DNA of 64,000 nucleotides from JACPUW01 sp049115495. Lineage in GTDB: Bacteria > Bacteroidota > Bacteroidia > CAILMK01 > JACPUW01. The stretch is from positions 62,001 to 126,000 of the forward strand of contig JAGDZV010000001.1 in assembly GCA_049115495.1 (NCBI GenBank), in the 5' to 3' direction. Position 1 is the first letter of the stretch, and each line of letters starts with the position of its first letter. A model generated the notes under the pieces. It searched no databases, was not told the DNA's origin, and saw only the letters and a list, made by a program, of their open reading frames with translations. Shown piece by piece: positions 52,057 to 60,988 of the stretch. Made by a program: the position numbers and the translations under genes.

Positions 52057-54006
52057 TTACTTAATTTTTTTAATCTTGAATAAATGATAAGGAATAGCCG
52101 GTAAATGCAGCTGTACATAATTCCATTCGCCATTCCATATGTAGCTATCATTAGATATTAGGTCATGTACATTGTACTGCTCATCATGTGCAATACCAAT
52201 TTCGTGTAGTGGTAATTGTACCCAACCGCTTTGAGTATTATGCTCATCAAGGCTTACTACACAAAGCAAATAATTATCGCTTTGCTTGTCTGCTTTTAAA
52301 TAAGCTAAAATGTTGTCATTTTCAATATGGCAGAATTGAATATTGTCTGTGCGTTGCAGCGCCTTATTTTCTTTTCTCAATCTATTAATTAAAGATATAT
52401 GGGCCGTAACTCTATTTCTTTTGCTCCAGTCGTAAACCTTTTGTTCAAACTTTTCGGAGTATAAATATTCTTCTCTTCCCGGTAGGGCATCTGAGATCAT
52501 TTGCTCAAAAACAGGACCATATATACCATAATTTGAACTAAGTGTAGCCGCCAAGAATAACCTAATAAGATGTTTGGTATCACTTGCTCCTTGTAGGTGG
52601 TATGGGTTAATATCTGGTGTATTAGGCCAGAAATTAGGTCGCATATAATTCTTTCGCTCAGTTTTTGTAAGCTCTGTTAAGTACTCAATAAACTCATGTT
52701 TTGAATTTCTCCAAGTAAAATAAGAATATGATTGAGTAAAGCCAGCTTTGCCAAGGCCTTCCATTATTCTTGGTCTTGAAAAAGCTTCGGCTAGAAATAT
52801 TACATCGTTGTCATATTTTTTAACTTCAGAGATTAGTTCTTTCCAAAAATGAAATGGTTTGGTGTGCGGATTGTCTACTCTAAACACCTTTATTCCTTGA
52901 TCAACCCAGTATTTGGCAATGCCAATAAACTCTTCCCACATGGCTTTGTGGTCTTCAGTTTCAAAATAAATCGGGTTAATATCCTGATATTTTTTGGGTG
53001 GATTTTCAGCGTATTGAATGGTGCCATCACTTCTCCACTTAAACCAACTCGGATGTTCTTTGATATATGGATGCTCTGGTGTTGCTTGCAAGGCAAAATC
53101 CATAGCCATATCAATGCCTAACTCCTTAGCTTTTGTAATTAGTGACTTAAAATCTTCGAGTGTCCCAAGATCAGGTAAAATATCTTTGTGCCCCCCTTCT
53201 GGAGCGCCAATAGCCCATGGCGAACCTACATCGCCCGGTAAGGCTGTTGTTGTATTATTTTTACCTTTTCGATTTAAAAATCCAATGGGGTGTATAGGTG
53301 GAAAATAGAGTGTATCAAAGCCAAGCTCTTGTACATAAGGCAAAATTGCTTCACACGCCTTGAATGTACCTTGTTTGTCAAGCGTTGATGAAGAAGAACG
53401 TGGGAAAAACTCATACCATGTACTAAAAACAGCCTTTTCTCTGTCTGCATACACTTGCAGACCGGCATCATATTCAGATTTAAATGGTTTTTCAGGAAAT
53501 TCACGAAATATCTTTTCAATGTCTCCTTCTACCAAGGCTTTTGAAGCTTCATCAAAAGATTTTGAGTTAATTAACTCAATACAGTTGCTCACATAAGTTT
53601 TTTGGTCTTTACTAAGCTTTTGATTCATTAAAAAGCTTAAGTGTGGCAAACCATCGCCTAACTCAACTTTTACATCAACATCGGCTTTTACCTTTTTAGT
53701 AAGACCATAATGCCAAGTAAGCGCATGATCTACCCAAGCTTCAACCTTATAGTCAAAATAATCTCTAGCGTCTAGTATAAATGTGGCTTCCCAGGCATCA
53801 TTACCTTGCTCAGTAAATGGTACTTCATGCCATTTTCTTTTGGTTGCCTGTTTGTAAAGCAAATGAGCATTTAAAACATCGTGCCCATCTGCGAATATAT
53901 CGGCAGTTACGGTAAACGGGTCGTTAAATACACCTTTTGAATAATAACGACCATTTTCTAGGTTTGGTCGCACATTTTCTATGACTACTCTACTCTGTGC
54001 CTGCAT
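52057..54006 (-). CDS. glgE: Alpha-1,4-glucan:maltose-1-phosphate maltosyltransferase GlgE
   Basis: 649 residues, GH13_3. Extends alpha-1,4-glucan with maltosyl units from maltose-1-phosphate. Opening RVVIENVRPNLENGRYYSKG, the WYEFFPRS motif, LYFPPIHPIG, nucleophile Asp378 in FRVDNPHTKPFHFW, acid Glu407 in FLAEAFSRP and the end of the catalytic site PNFWPNTPDINPYHLQG. Length slightly under the about 670 typical of actinobacterial GlgE. First gene of the operon; a palindrome resembling that of the CBM48 gene lies 13 nt upstream of its ATG. Confidence 0.94.
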   Translation of the reverse strand: MQAQSRVVIENVRPNLENGRYYSKGVFNDPFTVTADIFADGHDVLNAHLLYKQATKRKWHEVPFTEQGNDAWEATFILDARDYFDYKVEAWVDHALTWHYGLTKKVKADVDVKVELGDGLPHLSFLMNQKLSKDQKTYVSNCIELINSKSFDEASKALVEGDIEKIFREFPEKPFKSEYDAGLQVYADREKAVFSTWYEFFPRSSSSTLDKQGTFKACEAILPYVQELGFDTLYFPPIHPIGFLNRKGKNNTTTALPGDVGSPWAIGAPEGGHKDILPDLGTLEDFKSLITKAKELGIDMAMDFALQATPEHPYIKEHPSWFKWRSDGTIQYAENPPKKYQDINPIYFETEDHKAMWEEFIGIAKYWVDQGIKVFRVDNPHTKPFHFWKELISEVKKYDNDVIFLAEAFSRPRIMEGLGKAGFTQSYSYFTWRNSKHEFIEYLTELTKTERKNYMRPNFWPNTPDINPYHLQGASDTKHLIRLFLAATLSSNYGIYGPVFEQMISDALPGREEYLYSEKFEQKVYDWSKRNRVTAHISLINRLRKENKALQRTDNIQFCHIENDNILAYLKADKQSDNYLLCVVSLDEHNTQSGWVQLPLHEIGIAHDEQYNVHDLISNDSYIWNGEWNYVQLHLPAIPYHLFKIKKIK

Positions 54007-54018
54007 ATTTTGTTCGCG

Positions 54019-54041
54019 CTTAGTGTAAAAGTTACACTAAG
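54019..54041 (-). promoter_or_regulatory. Operator palindrome upstream of glgE, sister of 45682-45704
   Basis: CTTAGTGTAA (54019-54028), AAG, TTACACTAAG (54032-54041), perfect 10-bp arms. On the minus strand TAACTTTT (54027-54034) is one base off the -7 box TAnnTTTG, so the operator may cover the -7 of glgE, 20 nt before its ATG. Compared with the other site, both fit CTWAGTGTA-N5-TACACTWAG with the same spacing. Confidence 0.75.
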
Positions 54042-54188
54042 GTAGTATTAAGAAGTTCAAAGGGCGAAATTTAAAGCTTTATTTGAATTGATTTTTAATA
54101 CATAAGTATACGTATTCGCTCTTAATGATGTGGAAAATTAGGATTCTATTATGAGTTCTTTTGGTGTGTTTTAAAGTTCTTTTGTTGT

Positions 54189-55361
54189 GTGAGAAATGCC
54201 GCCTGTAAAACACTATTTATTCCATTCTTGGTCGCTTTAATATCATGGGCACCACAAACTCCAATAAATCATGCAAAATATATTGCGCAAACTGGAGACG
54301 GCATTTATGCAGTATTAAGAAAATACGGTCTAGAAAAATCGAACTGTAACCTTCAATACTTTTTTAAAATTAATGACCTACATAATAATAAAGGGCTTGT
54401 AAAAGATCAAGTATATGAGCTTCCCATTGTTATTCATCACTACGATGGTAAAAGTATAAGAAGCACCATTGGAGAAGACAATATGGATGTTGCGCTCAAG
54501 ATTCAAGAATTTAATAAGCGGATGGTAGATATTGGTCTAAAGAATTTGCCTTACACTGAAAACAAGGAACTTTGGGTACCACACAGTTACTTAGAATGTG
54601 ATTATCCGAGCTTATCTAAACCAAAACTTACCGAAGGTGAATTTCCAATATTTGGGCCCAATTATGCAAACATTGATCCTGTTGATAGTAGACTAAACAA
54701 TTGGGTATTTTATGTAGTTGGTGGCCATGGTGGCCCTGACCCTGGAGCAATGGCTACTATTGAAGGAAAAGAAGTGAGTGAAGACGAATACGCTTATGAC
54801 ATTTCATTAAGACTTGCGAGAAATTTAATATCCCATGGCGCCACTGCCTATATGATTACGAGAGACCCAAATGATGGCATAAGAGATGAAGAACTATTGG
54901 TATGTGATAATGACGAGCGTTGTTATCCTGACAGTGAAATTCCGTTGAATCAAATCCAAAGATTAAGGCAACGGTCAAACGCCATTAATAGTCTTTACGC
55001 TAAATACAAGAAACAAGGCAAAAAACAGTTGGCTATTTGCCTGCATATTGATAGTAGGGGCACTGATAAGAGGGTTGATATGTTCTTTTATCATCATGCA
55101 AAAAGTACCACAGGTAAAAAATATGCTGAAACCCTTCACAAAACCATTGAAGCCAAGTATAATTACTACAATCCATGGCGAGGCTATGATGGAAATGTGA
55201 GCTCTAGAGATCTGTTTATGCTAAGAGAAACACATCCTGTGACCGTTTATCTAGAGCTTGGGAATATTCAAAATGAGAAAGATCAAGACCGATTTACCAT
55301 TGTGAGTAATAGGCAAGCCGTTGCTGATTGGTTGACTGATGGGCTCATGAAGGTAGATTAG
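54189..55361 (+). CDS. Secreted N-acetylmuramoyl-L-alanine amidase with LysM-like domain
   Basis: 390 residues, start GTG 54189; no better start because the signal peptide (KTLFIPFLVALISWA) follows directly. About 30-85 is LysM-like (YIAQTGDGIYAVLRKYGLEK). Amidase_3 domain from about 175: VVGGHGGPDPGA (zinc His), Glu in VSEDEYAYDI, second His in CLHIDSR and the catalytic Glu in VYLELGNIQN. Cuts the amide between MurNAc and the stem peptide, in cell separation or wall turnover. Confidence 0.9.
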   Translation: MRNAACKTLFIPFLVALISWAPQTPINHAKYIAQTGDGIYAVLRKYGLEKSNCNLQYFFKINDLHNNKGLVKDQVYELPIVIHHYDGKSIRSTIGEDNMDVALKIQEFNKRMVDIGLKNLPYTENKELWVPHSYLECDYPSLSKPKLTEGEFPIFGPNYANIDPVDSRLNNWVFYVVGGHGGPDPGAMATIEGKEVSEDEYAYDISLRLARNLISHGATAYMITRDPNDGIRDEELLVCDNDERCYPDSEIPLNQIQRLRQRSNAINSLYAKYKKQGKKQLAICLHIDSRGTDKRVDMFFYHHAKSTTGKKYAETLHKTIEAKYNYYNPWRGYDGNVSSRDLFMLRETHPVTVYLELGNIQNEKDQDRFTIVSNRQAVADWLTDGLMKVD

Positions 55362-55443
55362 ATCATTCTAGGGCGTAATTCCACTCAACTTAGAATACAA
55401 GTAAATTCAAATGCTTTAATTGCGATAGAATTTATAACGGTAA

Positions 55444-56736
55444 ATGCAAGTAACATACAACAAGCGCATAGGTAATGCCTGGGCCATGTACGATTGGGCA
55501 AACTCGGTTTATTCGCTTTGTGTGAGTACGGCCATTTTTCCGATTTACTACACTTTGGTAATGAACCCCAATGACGAGAAAGGCAAACTCGTTGATTTTA
55601 TGGGGTTTCAATTTGATAATGCTTCACTTTTGTCTTATGCCATTTCTGCTTCATTTTTAGTAATTGTTGTGCTTTTACCATTTATGAGTGGTGTAGCTGA
55701 TTATTCCGGACGAAAAAAGGCATTTATGCAAGGTTTTGTAATTATTGGCTCATTAGCCTGTGCTAGCCTTTATTTCTTTGATGAAAACTCTCTAAATATT
55801 GGAATTTTTGGCGCCTTTTTAGCGAGTATTGGCTTCGCGGGTAGTTTGGTGTTTTATAATGCATTTCTACCAGAAATTGCTCCACCTGAAAAATTTGATA
55901 GACTGAGCGCCAAAGGCTTTTCAATGGGCTATTTAGGCAGTGTTCTTCTTTTGATTATTTCAATTGCTATGATTCAGATGCCAAGCACTTTTGGTTTTGA
56001 AAATGAGCTAAGTGCTATGCGGTTTTCATTTCTTTTGGTGGCCATATGGTGGCTCGGTTTTTCTCAAATAACCCTAAGAATTGTACCCGAAAAAAGGCGA
56101 AAAGACAAGGGTTGGGGCGAAATGCTGACAAAAGGACTAACCGAATTAAAAAAGGTATGGGTAGAATTGAAAGAACTGCCAAATACCAAACGTTTTTTAA
56201 CCGCATTTTGGTTTATAAGTATGGGCGTACAAACCATTGTATATATGGCTAGTATTTATGCCAAAACCGAATTAGGTTTTGAAGCAGGTCAGCTAATTGT
56301 AATAATACTGCTAATACAAATTGTTGCTGCCGGAGGAGCTTTTATATTTTCAAGACTTAGCGAACGAATTGGCAATATAAAATCTATGATAATACAAACC
56401 GTAATTTGGGTTTTTATATGCCTTTTGGCCTTTATGGTTACGGTTGAAACGGCTTGGCTTTTTTACGTTGTAGCTTTTTTGGTGGGTCTTGTGCTTGGAG
56501 GTGTTCAGAGTTTAGCAAGAAGCACTTATTCAAAACTATTGCCTGAAACAAATGATCATGCCTCTTATTTCAGCTTTTATGAAATTACTGAAAAGACCGG
56601 TATTATGATTGGAACACTGGGTTTTGGACTCGTTACTGAAATAGTAGAGTTAAGATACGCTCCTTTGCTATTAATGGTTTTCTTTATTATAGCCATACCC
56701 CTCTTGAATTCAATTAAAAAGCTGAAGCTTAATTAG
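55444..56736 (+). CDS. MFS transporter of the UMF1 (Atg22-like) family
   Basis: 430 residues with about 12 membrane helices. The opening GNAWAMYDWANSVYSLCVST is the WAMYDWANS signature of UMF1 proteins, followed by FPIYYTLVMNP and the MFS loop SGVADYSGRKKAFM. Vacuole Atg22 is the eukaryotic relative (amino acid efflux); the bacterial substrate is unknown. Central loop with PEKRRKDKGWGEMLTKGLTE. Alone, 82 nt after the amidase. Confidence 0.9.
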   Translation: MQVTYNKRIGNAWAMYDWANSVYSLCVSTAIFPIYYTLVMNPNDEKGKLVDFMGFQFDNASLLSYAISASFLVIVVLLPFMSGVADYSGRKKAFMQGFVIIGSLACASLYFFDENSLNIGIFGAFLASIGFAGSLVFYNAFLPEIAPPEKFDRLSAKGFSMGYLGSVLLLIISIAMIQMPSTFGFENELSAMRFSFLLVAIWWLGFSQITLRIVPEKRRKDKGWGEMLTKGLTELKKVWVELKELPNTKRFLTAFWFISMGVQTIVYMASIYAKTELGFEAGQLIVIILLIQIVAAGGAFIFSRLSERIGNIKSMIIQTVIWVFICLLAFMVTVETAWLFYVVAFLVGLVLGGVQSLARSTYSKLLPETNDHASYFSFYEITEKTGIMIGTLGFGLVTEIVELRYAPLLLMVFFIIAIPLLNSIKKLKLN

Positions 56737-57025
56737 TGTATTTGTTATTGGTTATTTGTTATTAGATATTGGATTTTAAATAAAGACATCCGATATCAAA
56801 CAGCAGGGCGACCAGAGTTGTCAAACCTTGTAATCCCTTTAAACAATATAATCCCATTGCAAAAGCCAATGGGCTAGGTTTAACCGACATTGGACTTTAG
56901 ACATTAGACTTTAAGCACTACAAAAAGACGTAAGAAAACAACTTGCAGAACGACCCGAGTTGTCAACCGTCTTAACCCATCTTTAATCAAAAAAATCTAA
57001 TATCCTAAATCGAAATTCTTAAATC
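56737..57025. other. Intergenic region with degenerate repeats
   Basis: 289 bp between convergent UMF1 and bshB1 genes without an ORF. It has two copies of GACCMGAGTTGTCAA (56810-56824 and 56952-56966, one base different), and a partial inverted pair around GATATTGGAT and ATCCGATATC (about 56765-56797). No clear terminator. Nothing else is seen. Confidence 0.5.
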
Positions 57026-57751
57026 TTAGAGTTTTCCTTTGAGATGAAATAGGTCAGTTACCGCCGGTTTTAGCTGGCTAATGAACCCTTCTCCTTCAAA
57101 AATGGCCGACATTCCTCCAAAAATGGCATTTCGCCCACTAATCATATCAAAAAATCCTTTTGAAGAAATCAAAGTCTCTGGCTCATTTGAGTTTGGATCA
57201 TAAAACTGAGATTTGTAGGCTTTTAATGATGCCAATTTCTTTTCAGCCACTCCCCTAATGTCAATAATAACATCTGGCTCTAAATGCTTGAATTGTATGT
57301 ATTGAAAAAAAGTATTGCTTCTCCAGGCCTGTTGTTTTGAACCTTCTAATTCAGTTTCAATCTTTCTTAAACCTGATAAAAAGTTTGCTTCTTTTACCAA
57401 CTGACCAGCCTTACCATGATCGGGATGGCGGTCTTCTGTTGCATTGGCAATAATTATTTCGGGCTGGTATTTTCTTATAGTTTTAATGACCTTAAAGGTA
57501 TGCTCATCGTCAACCTTTAAAAATCCATCATGCATTCCTAAGTTTTCTCTCACATGAACCCCAAGCGCTTTTCTCGCTTCTTCGGCTTCGAGCGCACGAT
57601 TTTCAACCGTACCGCGAGTGCTCATTTGAGAAGGCGTAAGATCAATAATCCCCACTTTATAGCCCATCTCTACGTGCTTGGCCAGTGTACCACCAGCACT
57701 CAACTCCACATCGTCAGGATGCGCTCCAAAGGCTAATATATCTAGTTTCAT
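57026..57751 (-). CDS. bshB1: Bacillithiol biosynthesis deacetylase BshB1
   Basis: 241 residues. LmbE/PIG-L fold: MKLDILAFGAHPDDVELSAG with zinc ligands His11, Asp14; TPSQMSTRGTVENRALEAEE, and ATEDRHPDHGKAG with the third His. C-terminal AYKSQFYDPNSNEPETLISS is the BshB1 block. Removes the acetyl from GlcNAc-malate on the way to bacillithiol, the low-molecular-weight thiol of many Bacteroidota and Firmicutes. bshA and bshC are not in the window. Confidence 0.93.
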   Translation of the reverse strand: MKLDILAFGAHPDDVELSAGGTLAKHVEMGYKVGIIDLTPSQMSTRGTVENRALEAEEARKALGVHVRENLGMHDGFLKVDDEHTFKVIKTIRKYQPEIIIANATEDRHPDHGKAGQLVKEANFLSGLRKIETELEGSKQQAWRSNTFFQYIQFKHLEPDVIIDIRGVAEKKLASLKAYKSQFYDPNSNEPETLISSKGFFDMISGRNAIFGGMSAIFEGEGFISQLKPAVTDLFHLKGKL

Positions 57752-57758
57752 ATTTTTG
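57751..57758 (+). promoter_or_regulatory. -7 promoter box for the MBL-fold gene
   Basis: TATTTTTG, fit to TAnnTTTG, 28 nt before the ATG at 57787. Its first base is the last base of the bshB1 start codon, so the two divergent transcripts overlap here. Confidence 0.5.
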
Positions 57759-57767
57759 AATCGTTCA

Positions 57768-57775
57768 CAAAATTA
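57768..57775 (-). promoter_or_regulatory. -7 promoter box for bshB1
   Basis: CAAAATTA on the plus strand equals TAATTTTG on the minus strand (fits TAnnTTTG), 16 nt before the bshB1 ATG (57749-57751). Confidence 0.5.
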
Positions 57776-57786
57776 GGCGTAACAAC

Positions 57787-58494
57787 ATGCAATCTTTAAT
57801 AAAGTTTTTAGGAGTAGGTGGAGCCTTTAATCCAGAACTTGGTAATTCTTCGGCAATAGTTAACCTAAACGGCCAAAATATTCTGCTTGATTGCGGATAT
57901 ACCGTTTATGGAAGGATTTGCCAACTAGGCATTGCCAAACAAATAGATTTTGTGCTAATAACTCATTTACATAATGATCATGTAGGTAGTCTTTCAACTT
58001 ACATTTATCACTACACAATGATTGATAAGCTGGGCAAACTCAAAATCATAGTCGCTTCAAAAACATTTGAAGAAAGCTTGAGAGGATATTTAGGGTACTC
58101 TATTCCGCATATTGATGACTTTGTTGACTTTATTGAGTTATCTAGGTTTAAAGAAATTAAGGCCTATGATACATATGGGCTTCATGTGGCAGATTATCAA
58201 ACCTATGGTTTTGAGTTTAATATTAATGGACAACGTTATTTATACTCGGGTGATTTAAACGATGCCACTTTTGTGAAAAATGTGATGAAGCCAAAAAAAG
58301 ATGATATCATTTTTCATGAAGTGGATTTTTTTAAAGAAGCAACTGCTCACACCTTTTATAAAAACTTGGAAAAGCATCTGGGTCATTTTAAAGTTTATGG
58401 CTACCACAATAATCCAAAGTACAAACCGAGCGACTGCCAAATACCTTTAATTGCCGAGCGTAAGGAATTTTTGTGGGGTGGTGTGTTGCCTTAA
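57787..58494 (+). CDS. MBL-fold metallohydrolase
   Basis: 235 residues, cytoplasmic (no signal). Zinc motif THLHNDHVGS (His60, His62, Asp64, His65), then LYSGDLNDATF and IIFHEVDFFKE as further metal-site blocks, ending KFYGYHNNPKYKP-like HxxN. Similar to RNase Z/phosphodiesterase-type members but substrate not decidable. It ends 4 nt over the tail of the carbonic anhydrase gene. Confidence 0.87.
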   Translation: MQSLIKFLGVGGAFNPELGNSSAIVNLNGQNILLDCGYTVYGRICQLGIAKQIDFVLITHLHNDHVGSLSTYIYHYTMIDKLGKLKIIVASKTFEESLRGYLGYSIPHIDDFVDFIELSRFKEIKAYDTYGLHVADYQTYGFEFNINGQRYLYSGDLNDATFVKNVMKPKKDDIIFHEVDFFKEATAHTFYKNLEKHLGHFKVYGYHNNPKYKPSDCQIPLIAERKEFLWGGVLP

Positions 58495-58997
58495 CCTAGG
58501 TATTTTTGAGCCAACTCTTTATATCGTAGCGCATTATCTGTAATTCTATCAATTTCTATTCTTGTAAGCTCTCTTACTACTTTTCCTGGTGCTCCCATAA
58601 CCAAACTATTATCAGGAATAATTTTCCCTTCAGTTACTAAGGCATGAGAACCTATAATACAGTTTTTACCAATTACTGCATTGTTCATAATTGTGGCGCG
58701 CATTCCTATTAGTGTATTATCACCTATTGTGCAACCATGGGCAATGGCGGCATGCCCAAGCACGCAGTTTTCTCCAATTTTACATGGCTTTCCTGGGTCA
58801 ACATGTATAATGCAGCCGTCTTGTATGTTGGCTCCTTTACCAACCGTAATTGTAGAATAATCTGCTCTAAGCACTGCATTAAACCAAACCGAGGTGTTTT
58901 CGTGTAAATGAATATCACCAGCTAATTGGGCTCCTGGAGCAATAAAAACGTTATCTGCTTTCTTTATTTTACTGAGTAGTTCTTTGTAGAAGCTCAT
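58491..58997 (-). CDS. Gamma carbonic anhydrase-family protein (YrdA/PaaY-like)
   Basis: 168 residues with hexapeptide repeats of a left-handed beta-helix (ITVGKGANIQDGCIIHVD, IGENCVLGHAAIAHG, IGDNTLIGMRATIM). Zinc-binding His65, His82 and His87 are in place, so a metal site is retained. MSFYKELLSKIKKADNVFIA and final VMGAPGKVVRELT fit the YrdA group. Likely trimer; carbonic anhydrase or thioesterase activity is known for some members. Confidence 0.9.
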   Translation of the reverse strand: MSFYKELLSKIKKADNVFIAPGAQLAGDIHLHENTSVWFNAVLRADYSTITVGKGANIQDGCIIHVDPGKPCKIGENCVLGHAAIAHGCTIGDNTLIGMRATIMNNAVIGKNCIIGSHALVTEGKIIPDNSLVMGAPGKVVRELTRIEIDRITDNALRYKELAQKYLG

Positions 58998-59129
58998 TGT
59001 TTGGGTATTGTTAAATAATTAATTGGAGTGATTAGTTACTAGGAAATACAGACTTAAAGTTTTTGGGTAATTTTTAATGTCTTTTAAATTTAAACTCTTA
59101 CTTGATTAAAACAAGAGTTCAACCCGAAA

Positions 59130-59648
59130 TTAAGCGTCATTTTTCGTTTGTTGTTTATTATCGTCTAAAAGCAGTTTCATAGACAAATGATAATCTGTTT
59201 CAAACTCAAGAACTCTAATGCGAGAAATGTCAAATTCATAATTGAAACTGGTATCAATTGAACCATCTGCTGCTAGTAGTTTAATTGTAAGTCCGTTGCC
59301 ATTAACAGCATCTATTTGGCCATAAAAGATCTCTGATTCATCATCATCTTGAAACTCAAAGAGACCATAATTTGATTCAACCCATTTTATAAGCCCCACA
59401 GTATTAGAAAACTCAAAATCAACTGGAGCTTTGCTTTTAATTCCTTTTAAGGCTAATACCCTTTCAATTTGTTTTTCAGCATCTGTTCTTTCACGTTTTT
59501 CAACAAACTCTTTCTTGTAAATGCGATAGCCATCAATTGCATAATCAACAGGTATATGTTTAACTAAGATCCATTCCTTATCTTCAGCCAGTAGCAAACC
59601 TGCTGTGCTTTCTTCCCACTCTTTGAGTATATATGTTTCAACTTTCAT
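59130..59648 (-). CDS. Hypothetical protein with two SH3/Sm-like beta segments
   Basis: 172 residues, no signal or membrane helix. Not recognised. Two similar beta-rich parts appear: GLLLAEDKEWILVKHIPVDY (about 17-36) with DGYRIYKKEFV, and YGQIDAVNGNGLTIKLLAAD (about 108-127), separated by a charged middle. The duplicated form suggests an RNA/protein-binding barrel, but this is a visual judgement. Own transcript; 132 nt to the carbonic anhydrase. Confidence 0.7.
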   Translation of the reverse strand: MKVETYILKEWEESTAGLLLAEDKEWILVKHIPVDYAIDGYRIYKKEFVEKRERTDAEKQIERVLALKGIKSKAPVDFEFSNTVGLIKWVESNYGLFEFQDDDESEIFYGQIDAVNGNGLTIKLLAADGSIDTSFNYEFDISRIRVLEFETDYHLSMKLLLDDNKQQTKNDA

Positions 59649-59758
59649 TTTTACAATTAATGCTTTTCATTATTATTCAATAACCTTGCGAAGATGGTTC
59701 AATTTTTTTCTTATTACTGAACCCCTGATTTTTTGCTACAAATGATGCCAATAGTAGA

Positions 59759-60382
59759 ATGACATGGAGTGATCGTTTTTTTAGATTCTATTTTCTGCCG
59801 ATAATTGGTTGGGGGGGACTTTTTATTTTTATGGCCATAATAGACCTAATCAAAAAAGATTTTGAAGGCAGGTATTTTGTCACCTATCTACTTATTTGGC
59901 TTTTAGCTTCAATTTTAATTGGAGGAATGCTTGATTTTGCTGCAAATGTTTACACCCCATTGCGAAGAAAAGGCATTTACAAAAAGTCTCCTTTTAAAGA
60001 TTTATTAGACGGAGGTTTTCAGTTAATTAATGAGACCCATCTCGAAATACAAATTGACGGCTTTCACTACGGAGTACTGTGGGATGGTTCGTTTAAGCCA
60101 ACCATTTCAATTATGGTTTTATTTAGTCCTACAGGGTTCGAAGAAGAAGACAACAAAAGAGTTGTTGATTTATTAAAAAAAAGCGGTTTTAACGATTTAG
60201 TTGTTGCAGATGGGATATTAAAAATTAACCTTGATTATAACTTTACAAGACCTGGATACAAAAAAATTGAAGCATCAATCAATCAACTAAAACAAGCTTC
60301 GTCTACTTTAAATCTTAAACCCATAAGCAATATTGAACTGGGTAAAATGTGGGCAGCGCATATGGAATCTAAATACGGTTGA
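59759..60382 (+). CDS. Hypothetical membrane protein with C-terminal soluble domain
   Basis: 207 residues. Two N-terminal helices (about 7-26, FYFLPIIGWGGLFIFMAIID; about 41-58, FVTYLLIWLLASILIGGML), then a cytoplasmic-type alpha/beta domain with repeats of YNFTRPGYKKIEASINQLKQ. No family seen. Single gene. Confidence 0.65.
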   Translation: MTWSDRFFRFYFLPIIGWGGLFIFMAIIDLIKKDFEGRYFVTYLLIWLLASILIGGMLDFAANVYTPLRRKGIYKKSPFKDLLDGGFQLINETHLEIQIDGFHYGVLWDGSFKPTISIMVLFSPTGFEEEDNKRVVDLLKKSGFNDLVVADGILKINLDYNFTRPGYKKIEASINQLKQASSTLNLKPISNIELGKMWAAHMESKYG

Positions 60383-60478
60383 AGTTCAAGAATTATTTAA
60401 TTAGTCTTTGCAAGGTCTATAAAACGAGAACTTTTTAAAGATTTAATTATTAATACTCAAATAAATCAAACCAATAGA

Positions 60479-60976
60479 ATGACAAAAATTACAATTGGAG
60501 GAAACCCAATCAATACTAATGCGACTTTACCCGAAGTTGGTACCAATGCTCAAGATTTTAAACTTACTGATGTAAAACTTGCCGATAAAACTTTGGCAGA
60601 TTTTGAAGGGGAAAATTTGGTGCTAAACATTTTTCCAAGTGTAGATACGGCTGTTTGCGCCACTTCAGTTAGAAAATTCAATGAAAAAGCGGCAAGCCTT
60701 GCGAATACAAAAGTGCTTTGCATTTCAAAAGATCTTCCCTTTGCACAAAATAGATTTTGCGGAGCAGAAGGTATTGAAGATGTTGTAATGCTATCTGACT
60801 TTAAAACAGGTGATTTTGGGAAAAATTACGGCCTTGAGCTTATTGATGGACCTTTTCAAGGATTACATTCTAGATGCATAGTAATCATTAACAAAGAAGG
60901 ACATATTGCTTACACCGAACAAGTGGGTGAAATAGCAGATGAACCAAATTATGATGCTGCTTTAGCCGCTCTGTAG
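60479..60976 (+). CDS. tpx: Thiol peroxidase Tpx
   Basis: 165 residues. Atypical 2-Cys peroxiredoxin: peroxidatic Cys60 in PSVDTAVCATSVRKF, resolving Cys94 in AQNRFCGAEG, and the start KITIGGNPINTNATLPEVG. Reduces peroxides with thioredoxin. Normal length. A hairpin (60989-61025) follows its stop. Confidence 0.96.
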   Translation: MTKITIGGNPINTNATLPEVGTNAQDFKLTDVKLADKTLADFEGENLVLNIFPSVDTAVCATSVRKFNEKAASLANTKVLCISKDLPFAQNRFCGAEGIEDVVMLSDFKTGDFGKNYGLELIDGPFQGLHSRCIVIINKEGHIAYTEQVGEIADEPNYDAALAAL

Positions 60977-60988
60977 TTAATTATAAGG

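Noticed and set aside
53018..53308. 96-codon plus-strand frame
   Set aside because: Antisense to the catalytic core of glgE.
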